A stretch of DNA of 64,000 nt from Elusimicrobiota bacterium (lineage in GTDB: Bacteria; Elusimicrobiota; Endomicrobiia; Endomicrobiales; Endomicrobiaceae): contig JAFXSD010000024.1 in the NCBI GenBank assembly GCA_017525905.1, positions 185,225-249,224 on the forward strand, written 5' to 3'. This document shows, one piece after another, positions 47,621 through 56,565 of the stretch (the stretch's first letter is position 1; every line of letters begins with the position of its first letter). A program made the position numbers and the translations under genes. Under the pieces are notes generated by a model that ran no database searches, was not told the origin of the DNA, and saw only the letters and a program-made list of their open reading frames with translations.

Positions 47621-48187
47621 ATGTTAAAAGTTATTGCGGGAACTGCAAGAGGCAGACAACTAAAAACTTTACCGAAAGAAGATTTTTCAATCAGACCGAT
47701 GCTCGGTATGATGAAAAAATCCGTGTTTGATATTATTACGCCTGTATTACCCGATAGTTTGTTTCTTGATTTGTACGCGGGTGTAGGTTCTGTCGGAATA
47801 GAGGCTCTTTCAAGAGGCGCAAAGAGAGTGGTTTTTGCCGAGATAAGCGATAAATCCATATCTCTTGTAAAATATAACTTAAAAATGCTCGGCTTTGAAG
47901 ATAGAGCAGATATAATAAAATGCGATGTGGTAAAAGGATTTCCGAAATTTCAAAATAAGTACGATATAATTTTTATGGGACCGCCGTACAAAGACGGAGA
48001 TAAAAAAGCGTTGGCTTTAACATATCCTACACTGAAAAATGTTGTATTGTTTTCCATGCTTAAAGAAAACGGTATTGTTATTTCTCAAAGGCATATGAAA
48101 GAACCGGTGGGAACAGTTGCCGGATTAGATAATTACAGAACGGAAAAATACGGTGATACCGTAGTTGCTTTTTACAGGATGATATAA
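47621..48187 (+). CDS. rsmD: 16S rRNA (guanine-966 N2)-methyltransferase RsmD family
   Basis: A 188-residue SAM-dependent methyltransferase. VIAGTARGRQLKTLP at the N-terminus, RPMLGMMKKSVFDII, and LDLYAGVGSVGIEALSRGAKRVVFAE (SAM motif I) all match RsmD. The catalytic motif IV, usually DPPY/F, reads GPPY at residues 120-123, so the conserved Asp is replaced by Gly. Family membership is clear; activity may be altered or the Asp dispensable in this lineage. Confidence 0.92.
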   Translation: MLKVIAGTARGRQLKTLPKEDFSIRPMLGMMKKSVFDIITPVLPDSLFLDLYAGVGSVGIEALSRGAKRVVFAEISDKSISLVKYNLKMLGFEDRADIIKCDVVKGFPKFQNKYDIIFMGPPYKDGDKKALALTYPTLKNVVLFSMLKENGIVISQRHMKEPVGTVAGLDNYRTEKYGDTVVAFYRMI

Positions 48188-48189
48188 AA

Positions 48190-48954
48190 GTGAGAGATAA
48201 TTCTTTTAAAATAAGTTATTCAAGAATAAACACATATTTGTTTTGTCCTCATAAATATAAATTGATATATTTGGAAAACAAGTATATTCCTTTAAACGGG
48301 GACATATCTTTCGGTAATTCCGTTCATAAAACATTGGATGTCTTTTATAAAAAAGGCGTTTACAGTTTTGAAGCTTTAAAAGACAGTTTAAATGTTTGTT
48401 GGGAAAGCAGCGGTTACGAAAATAATCAAGAAGCTTATGTAAATTATTTAAGAGCATTGAAAATTTTGGAAGAGTTTTGGAATACCTACGGTAAATATCC
48501 GCCTAAAAGAATTTCCACTGAACACAATTTTAAATCGGAAATAGGGGGATATCCTTTTATAGGAATAATAGACAGAATCGATGAATATGAAGATGGAACA
48601 AGGGAATTGGTGGATTATAAAACTCATAGAATTATATGGGAACAAGAAAAAATAGACAAAGATTTACAATTGAGTTTGTATTGCCATGCATGTAAGGTTG
48701 CACTCGGTTTTGTTCCCGATAGAATTGCAATATACTTTTTATCTCATAATAAAAAAATTTATACAACAAGAAGTGAAGAACAAATAAATAATGCACTGAA
48801 ATTGTCTGTTGAAGTTGCCGAAAAAATAAATAACAATATTTTTGAACCAAATAAAGAAGGCTGTGCTTATTGTGATTTTAAGCAAACATGCAAGTATAGC
48901 CATCTAAAAATTAAAGAAGATGATTTTAAAGTAACAATTGCGGATCTCATGTAG
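48190..48954 (+). CDS. PD-(D/E)XK nuclease-superfamily protein with Fe-S-type cysteines
   Basis: A 254-residue protein like the C-terminal nuclease domain of AddB/RecB and Cas4 (PF12705 type). It starts at a GTG 2 bases after rsmD. ISYSRINTYLFCPHKYKLIYLE supplies the first cysteine, GNSVHKTLDVFY the conserved His, and IIDRIDEYEDGTRELVDYKT the D-x(n)-ExK-like core (Asp, then DYK). LQLSLYCHACKVALG is the QxxxY-type motif. CAYCDFKQTCKY supplies the last three cysteines. It probably acts on DNA ends or as an exonuclease subunit. There are no cas genes around it, so a CRISPR role is not suggested. Confidence 0.85.
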   Translation: MRDNSFKISYSRINTYLFCPHKYKLIYLENKYIPLNGDISFGNSVHKTLDVFYKKGVYSFEALKDSLNVCWESSGYENNQEAYVNYLRALKILEEFWNTYGKYPPKRISTEHNFKSEIGGYPFIGIIDRIDEYEDGTRELVDYKTHRIIWEQEKIDKDLQLSLYCHACKVALGFVPDRIAIYFLSHNKKIYTTRSEEQINNALKLSVEVAEKINNNIFEPNKEGCAYCDFKQTCKYSHLKIKEDDFKVTIADLM

Positions 48955-48966
48955 GGGGAAAATGTA

Positions 48967-49959
48967 ATGAAAAAACTTTTTTTTAGTTTTATATTGATAT
49001 TGTTTGCATTACCTTGTTTTTGTCAAGATGAAGATTTTCATGAAGAGTTTATAGATTTAGATGTGAATTCACATACAAAGTTTTCAGTAAATACGAATAT
49101 CGATAATTATAATGAAGAAGAAAATAAAGATGAAGAACAAATAAGAAAAGAATACGAGCTTGAAATTCTTAAAGAGCAGAACGGAAAAGAGATTTCCGCA
49201 TTGCAAAGAATGTTTGAAGCGGAAGAAGACGGTATAAAAAGGATAGAACTTGAAAACAGAATTAAGGCAAAAAAAATAGAATATCAGGCAAAGAAATATA
49301 TGATTGACTGGATGAATGTATCCGACGAAGTTTCGATTCAAAAAGTAACAGATGAAGCTGCTAAAGTAAAAAAAGAAACGGCAGAACTTTTGAATAATTA
49401 TGAAAGTTTATTGGAATCAAATAACGAAGTCTTTTTTGAAACAGATAAAAATTTGGATTTTATCCAATATGCAAAAGATGCCGATGAGGATGCTGCAGCT
49501 AAAAGCGATAATAAAACTTTAAATTCAATGGCTGAAGTTCTCAAACCATTTGTAGATAAATTAAAATATTTTCAAACAGGCCTTTTTAAAGGTGACAGTG
49601 GAGATAATAAAATAAAAATACTTTCATTAAGTAAATTAAATCCGACTAAAAAATGTATATTTATAAAAATAACATATACAAGCAGGGAAATATCTATATA
49701 TAACTTGAAGTTTGATTGTTCCGATATGACAAAGGCGGAATTGGCTGCAGTCGATAAATCTGCAAGAAATTTTAAAATTTCTCCGTTGTTTTCCGTAACA
49801 CAAAATAATAACAATACATTAACAAAAGTATTGACCGGTTTTAAAGTAAGACAAACTAATTTAGGTAACGAAAAAAATATAAGAATTGCATCGGATATAA
49901 GAGAAATTCATGAAATTGCAAGATATAGAAAAATATTGCAACAGTATTCCGATAGGTAA
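48967..49959 (+). CDS. Exported coiled-coil protein of unknown function
   Basis: A 330-residue protein with a signal peptide (about 1-19, ending LPCFC; the Cys suggests but does not prove a lipoprotein). An acidic stretch is followed by a coiled coil rich in Glu and Lys from about 55 to 150. A C-terminal globular part of about 130 residues contains IFIKITYTSREISIYNLKFD and ends with a basic helical tail. I recognise no family. It sits between the nuclease-like gene and argB, with short gaps that suggest co-transcription. Confidence 0.7.
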   Translation: MKKLFFSFILILFALPCFCQDEDFHEEFIDLDVNSHTKFSVNTNIDNYNEEENKDEEQIRKEYELEILKEQNGKEISALQRMFEAEEDGIKRIELENRIKAKKIEYQAKKYMIDWMNVSDEVSIQKVTDEAAKVKKETAELLNNYESLLESNNEVFFETDKNLDFIQYAKDADEDAAAKSDNKTLNSMAEVLKPFVDKLKYFQTGLFKGDSGDNKIKILSLSKLNPTKKCIFIKITYTSREISIYNLKFDCSDMTKAELAAVDKSARNFKISPLFSVTQNNNNTLTKVLTGFKVRQTNLGNEKNIRIASDIREIHEIARYRKILQQYSDR

Positions 49960-49986
49960 AAAAATAATTGGATTTCGGAGGAATAA

Positions 49987-50736
49987 ATGAGAGCTGTTTC
50001 CGTAATAAAATTTGGTGGAAGTTTAACAAAAAATAAAGATGCTCAAAAGAAATTTATAAAAGAGTTAGCGGAAATTTCAAAGAATAATAAAATAATTCTT
50101 GTCCATGGCGGCGGACCGGAGATAAACAATCTTCTTTCAAGGTTAAACATTGAATCTAAGTTTGTTAACGGTTTAAGATATACCGATGAACAAACTTTGG
50201 AAGCAGTTGAAATGGCTTTAAGCGGAAAAGTAAATAAAATGCTTATGGCGGAACTTATAAATTGCGGTGTAAGAGCTGTAGGAATATCGGCAAGGGACGG
50301 AGCAATTGCAGTTTGTGATGTAAAACAAGAATTAGGCTTTGTAGGTGAACCGACAAAAATAGATATAAGTTTAATAGAAACTTTAATAAATGGCGGTTTT
50401 TTCCCGGTAATATCTTCGGTAGGCATGGCAAAAGATACACATGCATTGAATATAAATGCCGATACACTTGCAACAAATATAGCAATAGCCTTTAAAGCAG
50501 ATAAACTTATTTTCCTTACTGATGTTGCCGGTGTTTTGGACAAAGACAAAAAAACGATAAGGGAAATAAAAGTTTCCGAAGTAGATGAACTGATAAAAAA
50601 TGAAGTTATAACCGGCGGAATGATACCAAAGATAAATAGTTGTAAAAAGGCTGTAGAAGAAGGTGTACAAGAAGTTTTAATTGTTGATGGTGTAAGCGGT
50701 ATAAAAAATCTTAACGGAACGGTTATAAAAAATTAA
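49987..50736 (+). CDS. argB: Acetylglutamate kinase
   Basis: Phosphorylates N-acetyl-glutamate in arginine synthesis. VIKFGGSLTKN, the glycine loop LVHGGGPEINNLLSRL and VNGLRYTDEQTLEAVEMAL mark the amino-acid-kinase fold. LNINADTLATNIA near 155 and TGGMIPKINSCKKAVEEG near 203 are ArgB-specific. Length 249 is slightly short, lacking the N-terminal helix linked to arginine feedback, so it may be the insensitive form. TTTCGGAGGAATAA precedes the ATG. No other arg genes are nearby. Confidence 0.95.
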   Translation: MRAVSVIKFGGSLTKNKDAQKKFIKELAEISKNNKIILVHGGGPEINNLLSRLNIESKFVNGLRYTDEQTLEAVEMALSGKVNKMLMAELINCGVRAVGISARDGAIAVCDVKQELGFVGEPTKIDISLIETLINGGFFPVISSVGMAKDTHALNINADTLATNIAIAFKADKLIFLTDVAGVLDKDKKTIREIKVSEVDELIKNEVITGGMIPKINSCKKAVEEGVQEVLIVDGVSGIKNLNGTVIKN

Positions 50737-50745
50737 TAAAAATGG

Positions 50746-50751
50746 TATAAT
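50746..50751 (+). promoter_or_regulatory. Possible extended -10 element before the PHP gene
   Basis: A perfect TATAAT preceded by TGG (extended -10 type) lies 8 bases before the ATG at 50760, with no clear -35. A start about 7 bases downstream would give a leaderless message. Confidence 0.35.
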
Positions 50752-50759
50752 ATCAAGAT

Positions 50760-51407
50760 ATGATAGATTTACACACACATACATTATTTTCTGATGGAGT
50801 TTTGTTGCCCAGCGAACTCGTGTATAGAGCAAAGTTTAAGGGATACAAAACCATTGCATTAACGGATCATGTTGATTATTCGACTTATGATTATGTTATT
50901 CCGAGAATTATTAAAGTGGCCGAAATATTGCAGGAACAATATGATATCCGGGTTCTTCCCGGTGTGGAAATAACTTATGTTCCGCCCAAACTTATAAAAG
51001 ATATGGCTTCAAAATGTAAAGATTTGGGAGCAAAAATTATTGTTGTTCACGGAGAAACTGTTGCAGAGACTGTACCTCCTTTAACAAATCATTATGCCGT
51101 TCAGTCAGGTATAGATATTCTTGCTCATCCGGGGCACATAACCAAGGAAGATGTTTTACTTGCAAGAGACAACGGAGTTTGTTTGGAAATTACAACAAGA
51201 TGCGGTCACAATGCTACAAATAAAGAAGTTGCATCTTTGGCATTGGAATGCGGAGCAAAACTTGTATTAAATACGGATTCTCATGAACCGGAAAACTTGA
51301 TGGATAAAACAAAAATAGAAAACACTCTAAAACAATCGGGATTAGAGTTAGAATATTTTAATATTATGCAACAAAATTCTTATGAGATTGTTGATTTAAA
51401 AAAGTAG
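50760..51407 (+). CDS. PHP domain phosphoesterase
   Basis: A 215-residue metal-dependent phosphoesterase. The metal ligands of PHP proteins are all visible: DLHTHTLFSDG at the N-terminus, TDHVDY near 38, PGVEITY near 67, VVHGET near 96, AHPGHIT near 122 and NTDSHEP near 178. Relatives include histidinol phosphatase and polymerase X accessory domains; the substrate here cannot be told from sequence. The gene lies 23 bases after argB and 3 bases before the TPR membrane protein. Confidence 0.9.
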   Translation: MIDLHTHTLFSDGVLLPSELVYRAKFKGYKTIALTDHVDYSTYDYVIPRIIKVAEILQEQYDIRVLPGVEITYVPPKLIKDMASKCKDLGAKIIVVHGETVAETVPPLTNHYAVQSGIDILAHPGHITKEDVLLARDNGVCLEITTRCGHNATNKEVASLALECGAKLVLNTDSHEPENLMDKTKIENTLKQSGLELEYFNIMQQNSYEIVDLKK

Positions 51408-51416
51408 AGGATGAAA

Positions 51417-52043
51417 ATGGAACAGGAAAGACAAGAAAATGCGGCAATAATTGATGTTATTAATTGGATAAAAAAGCACAAAGAACCCTTTTTTACGACA
51501 CTTGTAATCATTGCGGTGATAGCTTTGATTATAACGTTTGTTTGTATTAGAATAAAAATGGTGAATATTGCTGCGTCCGATAAATTAAATATGGCTACAC
51601 AAGTTATTTCTTCCGGAAATATTGATCAGGGAATGATTTTAATAGATGATATAATCAACACTTATGGCAAGACTCCTTCCGCATCTCAAGCAGTTATAAT
51701 GAAAGCGGGTAATTTAATATTTCAAAAAAAATATGATGAAGCTGAAACTGTTTTGAAAAATTATATAGAAAAAGCAAACCCTAAGGCAGTTCGTCCCATA
51801 GGTTATCCGTTGTTAATTTCCGTTTATGATAACAACAATAATCCGGAACAGGCTATTTTCGTTGCAAAAGAATTTTTGACAAAATATCCTGATAATTATT
51901 TGGCTCCTTCCGTAATGGAAACATTAGCAAGAATATATGAGTTATCCGGACAAGAAGAAGAATCAAAAAATGTATATAAAGATATTTCCGATAAATTTGC
52001 AGGAACAGTTTATGCCGAAAGAGCAAATGAAAAATTGAAATAA
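51417..52043 (+). CDS. Single-pass membrane protein with TPR-like repeats
   Basis: A 208-residue protein: about 20 cytoplasmic residues, a membrane helix (about 26-50, TTLVIIAVIALIITFVCI), then a periplasmic TPR-like domain with DEAETVLKNYIEKA, EQAIFVAKEFLTKYPDN and LARIYELSGQEEESKNVYKDI. The layout resembles YfgM, a periplasmic chaperone-associated protein, but similarity is general. The start at 51417 is preferred over the ATG at 51411, because the GAGG motif touches the first ATG but is well spaced for the second. Confidence 0.75.
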   Translation: MEQERQENAAIIDVINWIKKHKEPFFTTLVIIAVIALIITFVCIRIKMVNIAASDKLNMATQVISSGNIDQGMILIDDIINTYGKTPSASQAVIMKAGNLIFQKKYDEAETVLKNYIEKANPKAVRPIGYPLLISVYDNNNNPEQAIFVAKEFLTKYPDNYLAPSVMETLARIYELSGQEEESKNVYKDISDKFAGTVYAERANEKLK

Positions 52044-52060
52044 AATTGAGGCGGATTATA

Positions 52061-54262
52061 ATGAAAAAAGTTTATCTGGCTTTTTTGTGGCACCAACATC
52101 AGCCTATCTATAAAAATCCGTTAAATAATACTTATGAGTTACCTTGGGTAAGACTTCATGCAACAAAAGATTACTATGATATGGTTGCAAATTTGGACGA
52201 TTATCCAAAAGTAAAAGCGAATATAAATTTAGTACCATCCTTATTGATTCAACTTGACGAGTATTCTAAGGGAATCGCACAAGATAAATTCTTGGAATTG
52301 ACTTTAAAACCTGTTTTGGAACTTTCCGATGAAGAAAAAGTTTTTATTTTAATGAATTTTTTTATGGCAAATTGGGAAACAATGGTTTTCCCTTATAACA
52401 GGTATCATCAATTGTTGGAAAAGAGAGGCAAACAAACAAGTGAAGCCGATGTAAGAAGAATTTTAAATTATTTTAAGAATGAAGATATAAGAGATTTACA
52501 GGTTTGGTTTAATTTGTCTTGGTTTGATCCATATTGGAGAAAACATGACGAGTTTATAAATTCTCTTTATATAAAGGGCAGAGATTTTACCGAAGATGAA
52601 AAACATAAACTTATAGATAAGCAACTTGAAATTTGCGGGAAGATAGTTCAGAAACATAAAGAATTGCAAGATAGAGGACAGATAGAAGTTTCCGTAACAC
52701 CTTTTTATCATCCTATAATGCCGTTGTTGTGTGATACAAACAATGCTTTGGATGCAACTCCGAATATAGTTTTACCTAAAAAAAGATTTTCTCATAAGGA
52801 AGATGCCGTTTGGCATGTTCAAAAAGCAATAGATTATTATGAAAAATTATTCGGCAGAAAACCTACGGGAATGTGGCCGTCCGAAGGTTCCGTTTGTGAT
52901 GAAGTAGTTAAAATTGTTTCGGATAACGGAATAAAATGGCTTGCTACCGATGAAGCAATATTGTGCGGCAGTTACAAAAGAGCTTGTGAAAACAGAAGAT
53001 ATTTATTTAGACCTTATAATGTTTCCGTTGATGGAAAACATGTAAATATGATTTTTAGAGATCACGGCTTGTCTGATTCGATAGGATTTGTCTATTCAAA
53101 ATGGAATCCGGACGATGCAGTTAGAGATTTTATGACGAAAATAAAAAATATAGGTGATTATGCAAGGGAAGAATACGAAGCTCCTTTGGTTTCCGTTATA
53201 CTTGACGGGGAAAATTGTTGGGAATATTATCAAAATGACGGAAGAGATTTCTTATCCAAATTATATTCCGCATTAAATAACGATGAAGAAATTGAAACCG
53301 TAACTATTACCGATTATCTAAACAGATTTCCGCCCAAAGATACGCTTACACACTTGATGGCAGGTTCTTGGATAAACGGAAATTTCGGTATATGGATAGG
53401 TCATAACGAAGATAATACTTCTTGGCAATATGTTGGCCAAACAAGAGATTTTATAGTCGAATATACAAAGAATCATCCGGAATTTTCCGGAAGTGATTTA
53501 GAAAAGAAAGTTTGGCAGATTTTATATGCTGCCGAAGGTTCGGATTGGAATTGGTGGTATGGTGACGATCATTCTTCCGGTAATGACGGAATGTTTGATT
53601 CATTGTTTAGACAACACTTAATGGCAATATATTCCTTGTTAGGTGAAAAGATACCTGACTATTTGTATAAAGCTATTAAAGGACAAAACAATTCATTAAA
53701 TAATAAAAATTCCAATTTTGTTATGCCAACAAATCTTATAACGCCGATTATAGACGGAGAAATAACAAATTATTTCGAATGGAAACGAGCCGGAATGTAT
53801 GTCGTAGGTCATAGCGGCGGTTCAATGCACCAAGTAGCAACTACACTGAAATCTTTTAAATTCGGCTTTGATTTGGGAAACATATATTTGGCATTGAATT
53901 TGAATATAGAACAAAATTCAAAAGAAATAGAAAATTTTAGTTTTAATATTAATTTTTTGAATCCTGTAAAGGTTAAAGTTTATTGCAAATTCGATATTAA
54001 TCATAATGTCGTTGATTTTAATCTTTTTGATGAACAAACAAAACAAGATACAAATTTATCTCTTGAAAATATAAAGTTTAAATCTGTTATGGAATTGAAA
54101 ATTCCATTAAACATTTTAAATTTACCTGAAGATTACAAAAATATAGAATTTACCGTCAGTGTAGATAAAGATAATATGGAAGTTGAAAGGTGGCCGTATC
54201 AATCATCAGTGGTTATTCCGAAGCCTACAAAAAATTTTAATGTATTATCATGGACGGTATAA
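52061..54262 (+). CDS. Glycoside hydrolase family 57 (alpha-amylase/amylopullulanase-like)
   Basis: A 733-residue alpha-glucan-active enzyme without a signal peptide, so probably cytoplasmic. The GH57 regions are all present: HQHQPIYKNP at residue 11; GQIEVSVTPFYHPIMPLL near 210; MWPSEGS with the expected catalytic Glu at 275; and LDGENCWEYY with the catalytic Asp at 382. A beta-rich C-terminal domain follows from about 520. It likely trims glycogen or maltodextrins. The start is the ATG at 52061 (GAGG upstream); the frame extends to a TTG at 52046. Confidence 0.93.
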   Translation: MKKVYLAFLWHQHQPIYKNPLNNTYELPWVRLHATKDYYDMVANLDDYPKVKANINLVPSLLIQLDEYSKGIAQDKFLELTLKPVLELSDEEKVFILMNFFMANWETMVFPYNRYHQLLEKRGKQTSEADVRRILNYFKNEDIRDLQVWFNLSWFDPYWRKHDEFINSLYIKGRDFTEDEKHKLIDKQLEICGKIVQKHKELQDRGQIEVSVTPFYHPIMPLLCDTNNALDATPNIVLPKKRFSHKEDAVWHVQKAIDYYEKLFGRKPTGMWPSEGSVCDEVVKIVSDNGIKWLATDEAILCGSYKRACENRRYLFRPYNVSVDGKHVNMIFRDHGLSDSIGFVYSKWNPDDAVRDFMTKIKNIGDYAREEYEAPLVSVILDGENCWEYYQNDGRDFLSKLYSALNNDEEIETVTITDYLNRFPPKDTLTHLMAGSWINGNFGIWIGHNEDNTSWQYVGQTRDFIVEYTKNHPEFSGSDLEKKVWQILYAAEGSDWNWWYGDDHSSGNDGMFDSLFRQHLMAIYSLLGEKIPDYLYKAIKGQNNSLNNKNSNFVMPTNLITPIIDGEITNYFEWKRAGMYVVGHSGGSMHQVATTLKSFKFGFDLGNIYLALNLNIEQNSKEIENFSFNINFLNPVKVKVYCKFDINHNVVDFNLFDEQTKQDTNLSLENIKFKSVMELKIPLNILNLPEDYKNIEFTVSVDKDNMEVERWPYQSSVVIPKPTKNFNVLSWTV

Positions 54263-54291
54263 TTTAAGCAGGTTTGTGAAAGAGGAAAAAT

Positions 54292-54585
54292 ATGATACAA
54301 AAAGAAATTAAAGTTAAAAATTCGGTTTTTAAAGGAATAGAATTAGATTTATGTGACGATACCAAATTGTTGGTTATTACCGGTAAGAAAGGTTATATAA
54401 TGTGCGGATATTTAAATATTAATACAGCACAAAAAAGAAATGATGTTGCTTGTATTGTGACGGGAGTTAAGACAATAGAAGATATGCTCAATTCCAATGT
54501 TGTTGCTTTAACCGCAAAAGCGCAAAGTTTGGGAATAAGTATGAATATGGGAGTAAAACAAGTTCTTGAAATATTGGCGGAATAA
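54292..54585 (+). CDS. DUF1805 (YunC-like) protein
   Basis: A 97-residue cytoplasmic protein. The pattern LLVITGKKGYIMCGYLNINTA, then VACIVTGVKTIEDMLNSNV, and a final AQSLGISMNMGVKQVLEIL matches the DUF1805/YunC family, known from Bacillus and from archaea, with a structure but no assigned activity. It sits between the GH57 gene and moxR with short gaps (29 and 34 bases). AGAGGAAAAAT precedes the ATG. Confidence 0.85.
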   Translation: MIQKEIKVKNSVFKGIELDLCDDTKLLVITGKKGYIMCGYLNINTAQKRNDVACIVTGVKTIEDMLNSNVVALTAKAQSLGISMNMGVKQVLEILAE

Positions 54586-54619
54586 GATAAAATTACGATG
54601 GTGTTAGAAGGAGTTAAAA

Positions 54620-55615
54620 ATGGCAGAAAGTATTGATATTAAAAGTTTAAATGAAAAAGTAAAGCAACAATCTTTGGCTATCATGGGACTGTTAAGTGAA
54701 GTGTCAAAAGTTATAGTAGGACAAAGCTATATTTTGGAAAGAATGTTGGTCGGCCTTTTGTCTGACGGACATATATTATTGGAAGGCGTTCCGGGACTTG
54801 CAAAAACGTTGGCCGTAAATACCATGGCAAAGGCTGTTTCCGGAGATTTTAAAAGAATTCAATTTACACCGGATTTATTACCTTCGGATTTAACCGGAAC
54901 ACTTATATACGATTCTAAAGAAGGAAATTTTAATGTAAAGAAAGGTCCTGTTTTTTCAAATTTTATATTGGCTGATGAAATTAACAGAGCACCTGCTAAA
55001 GTTCAAAGTGCTTTCTTGGAAGCAATGCAAGAAAGACAGGTAACTATCGGGGATGTAACATATCCCCTGCCCGATCCTTTTTTGGTTTTAGCCACTCAAA
55101 ATCCTATAGAACAGGAAGGAACTTATCCTTTGGCTGAAGCTCAGGTAGATAGGTTTATGCTTAAACTGAAATTGGATTATCCTACCGAACAGGAAGAGAG
55201 AACTATTTTGGAAAGATATTCAACAAGAAAGAAAATAGATGTAAATCCCGTTATAACTTTACAGGACTTGGAAGAAGCAAAAAAAGCCGTTGATGAAATA
55301 TATGTTGATGATAAAGTAAAAAATTATATAGTTGATATTGTCATTGCAACGAGAAAGCCTGAAAAATACGGACTTGAAAATCTAAAAAATCTTATAGCTT
55401 TCGGAGCATCACCAAGAGCAACGATTAATTTGAACAGAGCCGGTAAAGCTCTTGCATTTTTGAAAGGAAGAGGTTTTGTAACTCCCGAGGATATTAAAGA
55501 TATAGGTATTGATGTTTTAAGACACAGAGTTCTTACAACTTACGATGCGGATGCACAAGAACTTACAAGTGATGATATAATAAAACAAATTTTTGATGGT
55601 GTTGAAGTTCCGTAG
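54620..55615 (+). CDS. MoxR family AAA+ ATPase
   Basis: A 331-residue AAA+ chaperone-like ATPase. Walker A EGVPGLAKTLAV is near residue 55, and FILADEINRAPAKVQSAFLEAMQER (Walker B region) near 115. The sensor block ATQNPIEQEGTYPLAEAQVDRF is near 155, and a lid domain with ASPRATINLNRAGKALA near 270. MoxR proteins work with von Willebrand-type proteins to mature or activate complexes. It heads the DUF58-Bat gene set, as in Bacteroides aerotolerance operons. AGAAGGAG precedes the ATG. Confidence 0.97.
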   Translation: MAESIDIKSLNEKVKQQSLAIMGLLSEVSKVIVGQSYILERMLVGLLSDGHILLEGVPGLAKTLAVNTMAKAVSGDFKRIQFTPDLLPSDLTGTLIYDSKEGNFNVKKGPVFSNFILADEINRAPAKVQSAFLEAMQERQVTIGDVTYPLPDPFLVLATQNPIEQEGTYPLAEAQVDRFMLKLKLDYPTEQEERTILERYSTRKKIDVNPVITLQDLEEAKKAVDEIYVDDKVKNYIVDIVIATRKPEKYGLENLKNLIAFGASPRATINLNRAGKALAFLKGRGFVTPEDIKDIGIDVLRHRVLTTYDADAQELTSDDIIKQIFDGVEVP

Positions 55616-55651
55616 AATTTGATTTTTAATATTGGATTTGGAGACAGATAA

Positions 55652-56542
55652 TTGCTTTTAAAATCTGAAATATTATCAAAAATAAAGAAGATAGAACTTA
55701 GATCAAAGAAACTGGTTGATGATGTATTTTCCGGAAAATATCATAGCGTTTTTAAAGGGCAAGGTTTAGAGTTTAGTGAAGTAAGAGAATATGTGCCCGG
55801 AGATGATGTTAGAAGAATATCTTGGAATGTTACTGCAAGAAGAAATAAACCTTACATAAAAAAGTATGACGAAGAGAGAGAACAAACAGTAATGTTTGTT
55901 GTTGATTTAAGTGCTTCGGGACTATTTGGCAGTAAAAATATTACCAAAAATGATTTGATTGCGGAACTTACGGCCGTACTTGCATTTTCCGCTCTTAAAA
56001 ACGGAGACAGGGCCGGGCTTCTTGCTTTTACTGATGTTGTTGAACAATATATAAAACCTCAAAAGAATAAAAAACATATTTTGAGACTTATAGATATAAT
56101 TTTGAGTTATGAGCCTAAAAACAATAAAACAAATATTGAAACGGCTCTAAAATCTTTAAACAGATTATGTAAGAGAAAAGCATTGGTTTTTCTTATATCC
56201 GACTTTTACGATAAAAATTTTGATAGCATGTTAAAAGTTACTGCAAAGAAACATGATTTGGTATGCATAAAAGTATCTGATACCAAAGAAACAAATATAC
56301 CGGAGAGAGGAATATTTAGACTGCAGGATGCCGAAACAGGTCTTTTTACTGATATAGATTTTTCCTCAAGAGAATGCAGAAACGAGTATTATGGTAATTT
56401 AGAAAAACATAATATCTTTTTGGACGAAATGTTTAAAACCGCCAAAACGGATGTTATGAACATATATACGGATAAACCTTATATATCGGAATTAATAAAA
56501 TTTTTTAAAGCAAGGCAACAAAAAGCATTAAAACATTATTAA
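55652..56542 (+). CDS. DUF58 (VWA-like) protein
   Basis: A 296-residue partner of MoxR. The DUF58 signature GKYHSVFKGQGLEFSEVREYVPGDDVRRISWNVTARRNKPYIK is split by YVPGDDVR at about residue 48. It is followed by a VWA fold with the MIDAS-like VVDLSASG near 90. It starts at a TTG with GGAG 10 bases before; no upstream ATG fits. It is cytoplasmic. It connects MoxR to the Bat membrane proteins encoded downstream. Confidence 0.93.
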   Translation: MLLKSEILSKIKKIELRSKKLVDDVFSGKYHSVFKGQGLEFSEVREYVPGDDVRRISWNVTARRNKPYIKKYDEEREQTVMFVVDLSASGLFGSKNITKNDLIAELTAVLAFSALKNGDRAGLLAFTDVVEQYIKPQKNKKHILRLIDIILSYEPKNNKTNIETALKSLNRLCKRKALVFLISDFYDKNFDSMLKVTAKKHDLVCIKVSDTKETNIPERGIFRLQDAETGLFTDIDFSSRECRNEYYGNLEKHNIFLDEMFKTAKTDVMNIYTDKPYISELIKFFKARQQKALKHY

Positions 56543-56565
56543 AAAATTATATTTTTGGAGGAAAT

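Noticed and set aside
48190..48954. Cas4 identity for the nuclease-like protein
   Set aside because: Cysteine layout is similar, but there are no cas genes or CRISPR repeats in the window, and AddB/RecB-type single-domain relatives are common.
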